A DNA stretch of 64,000 nt from Marinilabiliales bacterium (GTDB taxonomy: Bacteria > Bacteroidota > Bacteroidia > Bacteroidales > SZUA-534), in the NCBI GenBank assembly GCA_003512955.1, contig DOTG01000028.1:124001-188000 (forward strand), read 5' to 3'. Position 1 is the stretch's first letter. Each line of letters starts with the position of its first letter. The notes beneath the pieces are model-generated. The model was not told the DNA's origin. It was given only the letters and a program-made list of their open reading frames with translations, and did not search any database. The translations under genes were made by a program, and so were the position numbers. This document shows, one piece after another, positions 8,588 to 16,771 of the stretch.

Positions 8588-10063
8588 ATGGGGAAATTTT
8601 TAACAACACGGGAAGAAAACTATTCGCAATGGTACAACGAGTTGGTGATTAAAGCCGACCTGGCTGAGAACTCCGCTGTGCGCGGCTGCATGGTGATAAA
8701 ACCTTATGGATATGCGATTTGGGAAAAAATGCAAGCTGCGTTAGATACCATGTTTAAAGAAACAGGTCATGTGAATGCTTATTTTCCATTATTTATTCCC
8801 AAATCATTTTTTAGCAAAGAAGCCAGCCATGTTGAAGGATTTGCCAAAGAATGTGCCGTGGTTACCCATTACCGGTTAAAAAACAAAGCCGATGGTTCGG
8901 GAATTGAAGTTGACCCTGAAGCAAAATTGGAAGAAGAGTTGATTGTCCGCCCTACATCAGAAACCATTATTTGGAGCACCTATAAGAATTGGATTCAATC
9001 CTATCGCGATCTCCCTATTTTAATCAACCAGTGGGCAAATGTAGTGCGTTGGGAAATGCGTACCCGTTTGTTTTTACGTACTGCCGAATTCTTATGGCAA
9101 GAAGGTCACACGGCCCATGCCACCCAGGAAGAAGCCATAGAAGAAACTATCCGGATGATTAATGTTTATGCCGAATTTGCTGAGAAATTTATGGCTGTTC
9201 CTGTAATAAAAGGGGTAAAAACCGAAAACGAACGTTTTGCCGGAGCCATCGATACTTATACCATTGAAGCCATGATGCAGGATGGCAAAGCCTTACAATC
9301 AGGAACCTCTCACTTTTTGGGACAAAATTTTGCCAAGGCTTTCGACGTAAAGTTCAATTCCAAGGAGAGCAAATTGGATTATGTATGGGCTACATCATGG
9401 GGCGTTTCAACCCGGCTGATGGGAGCTTTAGTAATGTCGCACTCCGATGATCACGGATTGGTATTACCCCCGAAATTGGCCCCCAACCAGGTAGTGATTG
9501 TACCTATTTACAAAGGAGATGACCAGTATGAGATTATGCGCGAAGCTGGAAACAAAATCAAAAATCAATTGAAGGCTGCCGGAATATCGGTGCTTTTCGA
9601 TGATCGTGACACCCACAAACCAGGCTGGAAATTTGCTGAATATGAGTTAAAAGGAGTGCCTGTCCGGTTAGCTTTTGGAGCCCGTGATATGGAAAACGAT
9701 ACCATAGAAATTGCCCGGCGTGATACTCTGGAAAAACAAACTATATCGCAGGAAAACATTGTAGAAACCGTAAAGCAACTTTTGGAGGATATTCAGGAAA
9801 ATATCTATCAGAAAGCTTTAAAACTCAGAGAACAAAAAACATACGCCGTTGATACCTGGGAAGAATTTACTGATATTATTGAAAACAAAGGTGGGTTTGT
9901 TTATGCGCATTGGGATGGAACTACTGAAACAGAGAATAAAATTAAAGAGGCTACCAAAGCCACCATCCGTTGTATTCCTGTTAACAATCCTTTAGAAAAT
10001 GGAACTTGTATCTTTTCCGGAAAACCCTCAAATCAAAGAGTGCTTTTTGCTAAAGCTTACTAA
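8588..10063 (+). CDS. proS: prolyl-tRNA synthetase, type 3 (archaeal/eukaryal-like)
   Basis: This enzyme activates proline with ATP and charges tRNA-Pro in the cytoplasm. At 491 residues and without the long editing insertion of bacterial type 1 enzymes, it is the short class II ProRS form usual in Bacteroidota. The opening (FLTTREENYSQWYNEL), the class II motif 2 region (RWEMRTRLFLRTAEFLWQEGHTAH), the motif 3 region (MGALVMSHSDDHGLVLPP) and the anticodon-binding domain (about 300-400) are all visible. The C-terminal zinc-binding-like domain (about 410-491) ends in the family's typical KAY. A strong terminator follows, shared with the converging fmt gene. Confidence 0.97.
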   Translation: MGKFLTTREENYSQWYNELVIKADLAENSAVRGCMVIKPYGYAIWEKMQAALDTMFKETGHVNAYFPLFIPKSFFSKEASHVEGFAKECAVVTHYRLKNKADGSGIEVDPEAKLEEELIVRPTSETIIWSTYKNWIQSYRDLPILINQWANVVRWEMRTRLFLRTAEFLWQEGHTAHATQEEAIEETIRMINVYAEFAEKFMAVPVIKGVKTENERFAGAIDTYTIEAMMQDGKALQSGTSHFLGQNFAKAFDVKFNSKESKLDYVWATSWGVSTRLMGALVMSHSDDHGLVLPPKLAPNQVVIVPIYKGDDQYEIMREAGNKIKNQLKAAGISVLFDDRDTHKPGWKFAEYELKGVPVRLAFGARDMENDTIEIARRDTLEKQTISQENIVETVKQLLEDIQENIYQKALKLREQKTYAVDTWEEFTDIIENKGGFVYAHWDGTTETENKIKEATKATIRCIPVNNPLENGTCIFSGKPSNQRVLFAKAY

Positions 10064-10079
10064 ATAAATCATCTATTTA

Positions 10080-10118
10080 TAAGGCAGTTTAGTTGGTTCT
10101 AAACTGCCTTATATTTTT
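10080..10118 (+). terminator. terminator of proS overlapping the fmt stop codon
   Basis: The arms TAAGGCAGTTTAG and CTAAACTGCCTTA form a perfect 13-bp stem with a 6-base loop, followed by a T-rich run. The stop codon of the converging fmt gene lies within the right arm. Confidence 0.85.
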
Positions 10119-11067
10119 TAATCTCTTTGAACCCATTCAGGAATTCGGAGATGGGCATCCGTTTTTTTCCCGAGATTTGGATGTCCTCTATAAACAGGAA
10201 ACCATCTGCAACAGCCACCTTCAAGTAACTTTTATCATCTGAAAGAAGTGTCCCATTCAAATGTGCATGAGCAACCTCTTCTATTTTAGTCCGGTAAATC
10301 TTGCACATGATTTGCTGTCCAGCCCCGTTTTCAAAATAGGTCCATGCGGCTGGATAAGGGCTCAATCCCCTGACTAGATTCTGAATCGAAATCAGTTCGC
10401 GATTCCAATTGATTTTACAGTCTTCTTTAAATATTTTGGGTGCATGTTTCAGTTCCGAGGCTTGCAATTTACTTTGCTGAATTTCAGTGTACTGCCCTTG
10501 CCAAATTACATCCACCGTTTTTGACAACAGTTTAGCACCATCAATCATCAGTTTATCATGAACAGAGCCCGCATCATCACTAACCTCAATGGGTATTTCT
10601 TTTTGAAAAAGGATGTCACCTGTATCAATTTCATGCTTTAAGAAGAATGTAGTAACCCCGGTAACTTTTTCACCATTGATTACTGCCCAATTGATGGGAG
10701 CAGCACCCCGGTATTGAGGCAATAGAGAACCATGCAGATTTATAGAACCCAACCGGGGCATGTTCCATATTTTTTCTGGTAACATCCGGAATGCAACTAT
10801 CACATTCAAATCAGCTTGGAAGGCTTTCATCTGATCAAAAAAATTAGGATCCTTCAAATTGGCGGGTTGCAACACCTGAATATTTTTTTCCAAAGCAAAT
10901 GTTTTTATTGCTGATTGGCTAAGCTGTTGCCCCCGGCCAGCAGGTTTATCGGGGCTTGTTACCACAGCTACCACATTAAACCCGCTTTCCAACAACACCT
11001 TCAGGCTTTCAACAGCAAACTCAGGTGTACCCATAAAAACAATCCTAAAATCCTTTTTATCAATCAT
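10099..11067 (-). CDS. fmt: methionyl-tRNA formyltransferase
   Basis: It transfers a formyl group from 10-formyl-THF to initiator Met-tRNA. I place the start at the ATG at 11067, giving 322 residues, close to the usual ~315. The frame runs 25 codons further upstream, but that part is not family-like and would add a hydrophobic tail before the conserved IVFMGTPEFAV start. The formyltransferase core shows SLHGSLLPQYRGAAPINW with the catalytic Asn and His, and HEIDTGDIL with the catalytic Asp. The C-terminal tRNA-binding domain begins near residue 205. It sits 84 bases downstream of the GH16-like gene on the same strand and may be co-transcribed with it. Confidence 0.96.
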   Translation of the reverse strand: MIDKKDFRIVFMGTPEFAVESLKVLLESGFNVVAVVTSPDKPAGRGQQLSQSAIKTFALEKNIQVLQPANLKDPNFFDQMKAFQADLNVIVAFRMLPEKIWNMPRLGSINLHGSLLPQYRGAAPINWAVINGEKVTGVTTFFLKHEIDTGDILFQKEIPIEVSDDAGSVHDKLMIDGAKLLSKTVDVIWQGQYTEIQQSKLQASELKHAPKIFKEDCKINWNRELISIQNLVRGLSPYPAAWTYFENGAGQQIMCKIYRTKIEEVAHAHLNGTLLSDDKSYLKVAVADGFLFIEDIQISGKKRMPISEFLNGFKEIKKYKAV

Positions 11068-11151
11068 ATAAATTAAAAATGATATGGAACCATTAAAAAG
11101 AGAAAAGGCTGCAAAAGCAGCCTCCAAAGATATAAATATCAATACAGAGTT

Positions 11152-13221
11152 TTAAACTTTTTCGTAACAACGTACCCAGTCAATTTCAAAAGCAGATGGC
11201 AACTGTTCGGTGGCTGTATTGTTTTGAATTCCTGCTGAAAGCATCATATACAAAGGTTCTTCAGGAATTCCTGAAGTGGTAGTAAATACTTCCATCCCGT
11301 TTATTTTCCATATCAATTTTTCAGGGCTCCACTCCAGGGAATAGATAAAATAATCCTTGGCAAAAGCACTTCCATTAATTTTTGAAGTTGCTTTCCGTGC
11401 TTTCTTAAAATCGTTGGCATCACCCCAAATGTTCGACATCTGGAAGCGGTTCCGCTTGTCCATGTTGAATTTGAAAACATCCACTTCGGGTAATATTTTT
11501 TCACCTTTCAACCAGAAAGCTTGATAGACAGGGAAGTTAGCATCTATCTTGATTTTCGCTTCAAATTTGCCGTATTTTTGTCTGAAACTATGCGCGGTGC
11601 TCAACATGCCCGAGGTGTATTCAAAATCTCTTTCGAAAAAACCATGAACCGGATGCCATACCTTACCTTTGGAATTTTCTTTTTTGGTTATAATTTTAAG
11701 AGTGGTCCCGTTCAACTCCACGTTTTTGTTGTTGGTGTAATAATGTTTATCGCCAGCCAATACATAGCGGTCGTTGAGAAGCATTTTTCCCCAGAAGTAA
11801 CTGTTCATCCACTTTTCTTCATCCACTTTTCCTGAGGTAAAATCGTCTTCAAAGGTGAGCCGCCAGGCATTCAATTCATTGAACTTGGTTGAGCCTACCA
11901 CCGATGCATACCATTTTATATCTTCTGAATTTTTCAATTCCAGAAACCTGGATTCTTTGGTAAATTCTTCGGTTTTTTGCCATTTCTGCTTATCAAGCAT
12001 GTACGATTTATATTCCTGAAACTTATCAGAGGTAACCAGTTCTTTCAACGATTCAAATTCTTTTAATAAAGCGGAATCCGATGTTTTCAAAAACTGACCA
12101 AAGGGTTTTGAGGAACCATACCTCTGCCAGAACTTGATGCTGTCGTTGATTTTTAATTGGTTGAACCGTTCTTCACTTTTGTATTCATCACTATTTGAAT
12201 ACTTTGATTTTTCAATATTCTCCTGGTAAAGGGGTGATGTTACATAAGCTTCCAATTCCTGATAAGCAGTCCACTCCTTCGAATCATTGAACTGAAGGTA
12301 GGTTTTGTATTCAGCCGAAGATTCAAACTTGAAATATTGAACAAGCTTGGTGTCTTTAGCCAAGGTCTTAAATCTCGATTCTTTGACAAATTGGTCCGTA
12401 TTTTTGTACCGCAACGTATCAAGTTGTTTTGGATAGTCCGATGATTGAACATACGCTTTTAACTCTTCATATTCAGCAACCAAAGATGGCTTTTCATCAT
12501 CATAGGGTTCCTTTTTCTTTAAAAAGGCCTTTACTTCCGGGTTTTTAGAAAGCTGTTTAACCTGTTCCTTTTTAGCCATTTCGAGGGCTAACTGTTGAGC
12601 CAAAGCTTCTTTAAATTCTTGCAATTGTTTTGAATTTACAAACTCCAAAAGCGACTGATATTCTGCCAATTGCTCAGAACCTACCACTTCATTTAGAAGT
12701 TTCAATTTCGAAGAATTTGAAGTTGAAATATGATCCTTAATAGCTTTTGATTTCTTTTGCTGTTGATAGGTTTTAAGTTTCCCCTGTTCCTCTTTCAACC
12801 GGGCATCATATTTTTCCACAATCTCGTGATGGGCTTTACTTTCCAGGTAGGAATTAAGCTCTTGGAACTCTTTTAGTTCCTCCGATTTTTCAACTTCAAG
12901 AAACCGATGATAGTCGGCTGATTCAAGAACCTTGAAATAATTAATAATCTCTTTATTTTTTGATAACTTAAAATAATTCTGTTCCTTTTTAAATTCTTCG
13001 GTCTTTTTATAGTCAAGGCCTAGAATGTTTTTCTTGTTGGTCAAAAATTCTTCCGATTCAACAAATTTCTTCAACTCCTGAAACTCCTGAAGAAGCACTG
13101 AATCTTTAAATTCCTGAAGTTTAACAAATTCTTGTTGTAAACCGTGTTGCGCCGATTCTATTTTATCAGTTTTTGGGAGCATTCCCAAGGCAACGCGAAT
13201 AGTGAATCCTAAGTTAGCCAT
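11152..13221 (-). CDS. GH16-like protein with tandem N-terminal repeats; probable pseudoenzyme
   Basis: A 689-residue protein with no visible signal peptide. Residues about 25-450 hold four to five degenerate repeats of about 80-85 residues, rich in Glu, Lys, Phe and Tyr. Recurring pieces are EYQELEAYVxS, then YKxTDEFKxESRFxxLK, then SAEYxxFL. Residues about 455-689 are a GH16/laminarinase-type jelly roll: WRLTFEDDF, then NNKNVELNGTTLKI, then GKFEAKIK, then PEVDVFKF, then YSLEWSPEKLIWKING. In active GH16 enzymes the core is ExDxxE. Here Glu579 and Asp581 are kept, but position 584, the acid/base Glu, is Lys. Hydrolysis is therefore unlikely and a binding or scaffolding role is inferred. It lies 35 bases downstream of the cNMP-binding kinase. 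Confidence 0.75.
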   Translation of the reverse strand: MANLGFTIRVALGMLPKTDKIESAQHGLQQEFVKLQEFKDSVLLQEFQELKKFVESEEFLTNKKNILGLDYKKTEEFKKEQNYFKLSKNKEIINYFKVLESADYHRFLEVEKSEELKEFQELNSYLESKAHHEIVEKYDARLKEEQGKLKTYQQQKKSKAIKDHISTSNSSKLKLLNEVVGSEQLAEYQSLLEFVNSKQLQEFKEALAQQLALEMAKKEQVKQLSKNPEVKAFLKKKEPYDDEKPSLVAEYEELKAYVQSSDYPKQLDTLRYKNTDQFVKESRFKTLAKDTKLVQYFKFESSAEYKTYLQFNDSKEWTAYQELEAYVTSPLYQENIEKSKYSNSDEYKSEERFNQLKINDSIKFWQRYGSSKPFGQFLKTSDSALLKEFESLKELVTSDKFQEYKSYMLDKQKWQKTEEFTKESRFLELKNSEDIKWYASVVGSTKFNELNAWRLTFEDDFTSGKVDEEKWMNSYFWGKMLLNDRYVLAGDKHYYTNNKNVELNGTTLKIITKKENSKGKVWHPVHGFFERDFEYTSGMLSTAHSFRQKYGKFEAKIKIDANFPVYQAFWLKGEKILPEVDVFKFNMDKRNRFQMSNIWGDANDFKKARKATSKINGSAFAKDYFIYSLEWSPEKLIWKINGMEVFTTTSGIPEEPLYMMLSAGIQNNTATEQLPSAFEIDWVRCYEKV

Positions 13222-13256
13222 ATACTATCAATAGTTTTTTACAATATTATAAAAAT

Positions 13257-14465
13257 TTAAAGAGCTTTAGGTAAGGTAAAGAAAAATGATGTTCCTTCGT
13301 TCAATTTGCTGTCCACCCAAATATCGCCTCCATTTTTCAGAACAAATTCTTTACAGATAATTAACCCTAACCCGGAGCCATCCATTTCGTCTGAATCTTC
13401 AAAATTCTGGCGGACATCAATCCTGAAAAGGGATTCCAATTTTTGTGGTTCAATTCCGCCCCCGTTATCGCTGATTTTAATAGTCAGCATATCACCGGTT
13501 TCATCGGCCCGTATTAATATCCTGCCTTGTTCGGGCGTATATCTTAGGGCATTGGAAACCAAATTTCGGACTACCGTGGTAACCATGGCCACATCAAAAT
13601 ACCCGTGCAATTTCGGATTGACCTCTTTTACCAAATGAATCTGCTTTTGAGAAGCCGTAACCGTGAAGAGTTCGTAAACTTCGTCAATCACATTTGAAAC
13701 ATTGGCCCTTCGGAAGTTAATCTTCAAACTACCAGTTTGTGAACGTGCCCATTGTAAAAGATTCTCCAACAAATTAAAAGCATTTTTTGAATAACGGTTA
13801 ATCTGCTCCAAATATTCTATGGCTTTTTCCTTGCTATAGGAATCGTATTTATTCAGAAGCACATCAGATATCCCGATCACCGTATTGAAAGGGTTTTTCA
13901 GGTCGTGAGCAATGATGGTAAAAAATTTATCCTTTGTCGCATTAATGGCCTCCAGCTCTTTCTTTTGGGCAGAAATATTTTCCTTTTCCTTTTCTACTTC
14001 AAACTTCTTCTTTTGAATGTCCAAGGTCCGAAGGGTTAACTTTTCTTCAAGAATATTGTAATCGCGCAACCTTTTAATAAGCGAAACCAGAACATTTTTC
14101 CACAGCTCAGGCCGTTTCTGGATAACTTTATCAAAAGTTGACTGCTGAAGTTCAAGAAGTTTGGTGTCTCTAACCGCTGTGACTGTGGCCGACCGCACTG
14201 AAGAATCAATTAAGGAATATTCCCCAAAAAACTGTTTATTATTGAGGGTAGTAAAAATATATTCATTGTCATGTACCTGTACCGAACCATCAATTATCAC
14301 ATACATCGCGCTTTCTTTGTCTCCTTTTTTAAAAAGCGATTCATCTTTTTTAAGATGTACCTCTTTCATATTATCGACAAATTCTTCAAGAATGGAATCC
14401 TCAAAACCCGAGAATATCTCTACATCATGGAGTAAGGAGACAATATTGCTTTTAAAATTATCCAT
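13257..14465 (-). CDS. cyclic-nucleotide-binding-domain sensor histidine kinase
   Basis: A 402-residue soluble protein. Residues about 12-135 form a cNMP-binding beta-roll of the CRP/FNR superfamily (LFKKGDKESAMYVIIDGSV, then FFGEYSLIDSSVRSATVTA). A coiled-coil linker at about 138-180 follows. HisKA has His187 in FTIIAHDLKNPFN, and HATPase_c has a DNGGGI G1 box and a GSGLGL G2 box. No HTH, receiver or membrane segment is seen. The roll lacks the exact RxA phosphate cassette of CRP in a form I can confirm (it reads SSVRSATV, which resembles it), so a cyclic nucleotide ligand is plausible but unproven. The GH16-like gene follows 35 bases downstream and is probably in the same transcript. Confidence 0.88.
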   Translation of the reverse strand: MDNFKSNIVSLLHDVEIFSGFEDSILEEFVDNMKEVHLKKDESLFKKGDKESAMYVIIDGSVQVHDNEYIFTTLNNKQFFGEYSLIDSSVRSATVTAVRDTKLLELQQSTFDKVIQKRPELWKNVLVSLIKRLRDYNILEEKLTLRTLDIQKKKFEVEKEKENISAQKKELEAINATKDKFFTIIAHDLKNPFNTVIGISDVLLNKYDSYSKEKAIEYLEQINRYSKNAFNLLENLLQWARSQTGSLKINFRRANVSNVIDEVYELFTVTASQKQIHLVKEVNPKLHGYFDVAMVTTVVRNLVSNALRYTPEQGRILIRADETGDMLTIKISDNGGGIEPQKLESLFRIDVRQNFEDSDEMDGSGLGLIICKEFVLKNGGDIWVDSKLNEGTSFFFTLPKAL

Positions 14466-14620
14466 TTGATATGAATTGCAGTATAATAAACGTGTATGAG
14501 TTTACTAAGATAATGGGAAATATGTAGTTTTCAAAAGATTCGGCAACCCTTTTTGTTTTCTTAAATTTATTGGATTGAAATGGTCGTATTTAAAGGCCAT
14601 TTCCATAAGTAATATTTAAG

Positions 14621-14686
14621 AGGATTGAGGTGGCTTATCAATTCACAACATACGGTTTATAATTTTCAGACAAATGCCTCAATCCT
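14621..14686. repeat. spaced inverted repeat in intergenic region
   Basis: AGGATTGAGG (14621-14630) and CCTCAATCCT (14677-14686) are perfect 10-base complements separated by 46 bases. A second partial pair (GGTTTATAA near 14655 and TTGTAAACC near 14692) overlaps it. The region 14466-14745 has no convincing ORF. It could be a structured leader or RNA, but there is no match to a family I know. Confidence 0.4.
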
Positions 14687-14745
14687 TTGGTTGTAAACCG
14701 GAAAGGTTGCAATTTGACTCGGATTACATGCAGTTATAGGAAAAA

Positions 14746-15237
14746 CTAAAGTTCTTTTTGGTAAGCAACTACATCGAGCACTTTTCCGAACTTTTCGCCC
14801 ACGTTTTTGAAATGGGCACATTTGGAATAGCCCATTTTCTCGAAAAGGTGTATGCTTCCGCTATTATCGCCGGAGATTATGGCAATCAGATTCCTGATCC
14901 CCGTTTCAAGGGCTTTTTGTTCCAAATGGAGCAATGCCACTTTACCAATCCCTTTCTGGCAAGAATCCTGCTTCAAATAAATGGTAATTTCGGCGGTTCG
15001 GTCATAAGCCTGCCGCTTTTTGTAATAGGTAAGGAAACAATAACCAGCCACATTATTTGCTTCATAAATAAGGTACGATTTGTAGATGGGATGTAGGATG
15101 AAAATAAACTCCTTAAGCTGCTCAACGGTGATTGGTTCCGTATGAAAAGTAGCTGTAGAATTTTGAATATACCAGTCATAGATTTTCTTGACCTCAGAGA
15201 GATTCTTTTCTTCAATATCTTTAAAGGCAATTTTCAT
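14746..15237 (-). CDS. GNAT-family N-acetyltransferase (phosphinothricin-acetyltransferase-like)
   Basis: 163 residues from the ATG at 15237; the upstream TTG opening is not favoured. The GNAT fold is recognisable: N-terminal IKDIEEKNLSEVKKIYDW-like region, a conserved TATFHTEPIT segment, motif A (EITIYLKQDSCQKGIGKVAL, with the acetyl-CoA pyrophosphate loop QKGIGK) and motif B (GDNSGSIHLFEKMGY). The arrangement is that of the PAT/YncA subgroup, which acetylates amino-acid-like amines. In this copy the middle of the loop is slightly unlike the QxxGxG/A consensus but is intact. It is a single gene, with no partner obvious. Confidence 0.85.
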   Translation of the reverse strand: MKIAFKDIEEKNLSEVKKIYDWYIQNSTATFHTEPITVEQLKEFIFILHPIYKSYLIYEANNVAGYCFLTYYKKRQAYDRTAEITIYLKQDSCQKGIGKVALLHLEQKALETGIRNLIAIISGDNSGSIHLFEKMGYSKCAHFKNVGEKFGKVLDVVAYQKEL

Positions 15238-15406
15238 TTCGATTGAATTTAAGTTTTCCAAATGTAAAAATAGTGCTTCACCTTTTATATATTTTTAAAA
15301 ATTGCTAAAATTTACTTTAGCTCCTTTTGTCCATATTTTTAACAAAACATTAACAGTCACTTGATTGTATTTACATTTCAAATGCCAAATTCTTATTTAG
15401 AAAAAT

Positions 15407-15437
15407 TTTGAATAACGATTATTTGGATGTTACTTTG
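15407..15437 (+). promoter_or_regulatory. probable promoter of the SlyD-like gene
   Basis: TTTG (15407-15410), then 19 bases, then TTACTTTG (15430-15437). The -7 box has one mismatch to TAnnTTTG. The leader to the ATG at 15502 would be about 58 bases. Confidence 0.5.
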
Positions 15438-15501
15438 CACCGTTTTTGAATGAATTATATTTCGCAGCAAAAAGAGTATAAATTAAACCTTGGATATTAA
15501 G

Positions 15502-16035
15502 ATGAACATTGCAGAAGAAAAAATGGTTTCGGTTGTTTATGAGTTAAAATACGATGACACCGATGCACAACTTATTGAAAAAGTTGAAAAAGATAATCCC
15601 CTAACCTTTTTATATGGCAAAGGCCGGATGCTGGAGCATTTTGAAAAAAACCTGGCCGGTTTAGCTGTTGGCGACAGTTTTGATTTTAAACTTACTGCCG
15701 AAGAAGCTTATGGCCCTGTTACCGAGCAAGCCATTGTGGATGTACCCATGGAAGCTTTTGAAGTGGATGGTAAAGTAGATGAAAAACTGATTGCCGTGGG
15801 TAATACCATTCCAATGATGGATAGTTACGGAAACCGTTTACATGGAATTGTAGTGGAATCGAACGAATCTATTGTGAAAATGGACTTTAACCACCCATTG
15901 GCTGGTGAAGATTTGCATTTCAAAGGCAAAGTAATTGAAGTACGTGACCCCAAACCTGAAGAATTGGCTGAAAGCTGTGGAACCGGCTGTTCTACCGATG
16001 GCTGTGGAAGTGGTGGTTGCTGCGGAGGATGCTAA
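15502..16035 (+). CDS. slyD: SlyD-like FKBP peptidyl-prolyl cis-trans isomerase
   Basis: 177 residues from the ATG at 15502; an in-frame TTG four codons upstream is less likely. FKBP folding helpers isomerise Xaa-Pro bonds in the cytoplasm. The FKBP half-sites (VVYELKYDD, LTFLYGKGRMLEHFEKNLAGL) flank an IF (insert-in-flap) chaperone domain at about 65-140 (AYGPVTEQAIVDVP, then DFNHPLAG, then LHFKGKVIEVR), which is the SlyD arrangement. The C-terminus is a Cys-rich tail (six Cys in the last ~20 residues), fitting the metal-binding tail of SlyD that in enterobacteria delivers nickel. It ends in a strong bidirectional terminator. Confidence 0.92.
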   Translation: MNIAEEKMVSVVYELKYDDTDAQLIEKVEKDNPLTFLYGKGRMLEHFEKNLAGLAVGDSFDFKLTAEEAYGPVTEQAIVDVPMEAFEVDGKVDEKLIAVGNTIPMMDSYGNRLHGIVVESNESIVKMDFNHPLAGEDLHFKGKVIEVRDPKPEELAESCGTGCSTDGCGSGGCCGGC

Positions 16036-16051
16036 TTAAAACCTTATGATA

Positions 16052-16082
16052 TAAAAAAACCCGGAGTTACCGGGTTTTTTTT
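16052..16082. terminator. bidirectional intrinsic terminator
   Basis: AACCCGG and CCGGGTT pair around a 5-base loop, with an A run on one side and a T run of eight on the other. It therefore works for both the SlyD-like gene and the converging cold-shock gene. Confidence 0.9.
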
Positions 16083-16085
16083 ATG

Positions 16086-16289
16086 TTATTTGATCACTTT
16101 CACTTTTACAGCTACCGGACCTTTTTCCCCATCTTTAATTTCAAATTCAACTTTTGTTCCTGGCTGAAGTATTTGTTTGCCAATTAATCCAGAACGGTGC
16201 AAAAAAACATCTTTCTGTTGCTCATCAACTAAGAAACCAAAACCTTTTGTTTCGTTATACCATTTGACTGTACCAGTTTGCATATACAT
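16086..16289 (-). CDS. cold shock protein (CspA family)
   Basis: A 67-residue single-stranded nucleic-acid-binding OB fold. It has RNP1 (KGFGFLVD) and RNP2 (VFLH), the usual GTVKWYNETKGFGF opening and a basic end. Such proteins melt RNA secondary structure in cold or stress. It follows the RRM gene by 15 bases on the same strand, so both are probably on one transcript, a pairing that suits RNA chaperones. A start at the internal ATG (16283) would lose only two residues. Confidence 0.95.
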   Translation of the reverse strand: MYMQTGTVKWYNETKGFGFLVDEQQKDVFLHRSGLIGKQILQPGTKVEFEIKDGEKGPVAVKVKVIK

Positions 16290-16304
16290 AACAATTAAAG
16301 GTTA

Positions 16305-16553
16305 TTACTGATCTTTTGGTCTGGCTTGGTTTACCACCAATTTACGTCCCATAAATTCAGAACTGTTAAGTCCGTCGATGGCAGCTTGACCTTCGGCATC
16401 GTTCGGCATTTCAACAAATGCAAATCCCTTGCTACGGCCCGTTGCTTTGTCTTGAATGATTTTTACAGATTCAACTGTACCATAATCATCAAATACTTCT
16501 TTTAGTTTGTTCTCCTGAACCTTGTAATTTAGGTTGCCTACATAAATGTTCAT
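16305..16553 (-). CDS. RRM-type RNA-binding protein
   Basis: An 82-residue protein that is a single RNA-recognition motif: RNP2 (IYVGNL) at 3-8 and RNP1 (KGFAFVEM) at about 43-50, with the aromatic pair expected for base stacking. Small stand-alone RRM proteins occur in Bacteroidota and cyanobacteria and bind mRNA in the cytoplasm. It ends KDQ with no Gly-rich tail. It is first of a two-gene unit with the cold-shock gene, with an A+T-rich leader of roughly 65-75 bases upstream. Confidence 0.95.
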   Translation of the reverse strand: MNIYVGNLNYKVQENKLKEVFDDYGTVESVKIIQDKATGRSKGFAFVEMPNDAEGQAAIDGLNSSEFMGRKLVVNQARPKDQ

Positions 16554-16622
16554 AATCGTAAAAAAATAAAAATGTTAGTAAATCAATGCCCCTCATTAAG
16601 ATGCAACGAAGGTTATTTATAA

Positions 16623-16630
16623 CAAATTTA
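16623..16630 (-). promoter_or_regulatory. possible -7 box of the RRM-cold shock unit
   Basis: Read on the minus strand this is TAAATTTG, an exact TAnnTTTG. No convincing -33 TTTG lies 19-21 bases upstream. If used, it gives a leader of about 65 bases. Confidence 0.35.
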
Positions 16631-16702
16631 AAATAATAATTGATAATCCATGATTTTAGATGATATTTTTTATGTATAACTGCCCAGTTATCCTGAGAAA
16701 CA

Positions 16703-16747
16703 TAAAAAAAACTTGAGAATACCGTTTTAAAAACCGTAATTCTCAAG
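16703..16747 (-). terminator. terminator of the M3 peptidase gene
   Basis: On the minus strand CTTGAGAAT pairs with ATTCTCAAG (9 bp, extended by partial pairing) around the loop, followed by eight T. It is 25 bases past the stop codon. Confidence 0.85.
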
Positions 16748-16771
16748 CCATTACTATTAACTGCTGAATTT

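Noticed and set aside
10099..11142. Upstream start of fmt at 11142
   Set aside because: The extra 25 residues are hydrophobic and not family-like; the ATG at 11067 gives normal length and begins with the conserved motif.
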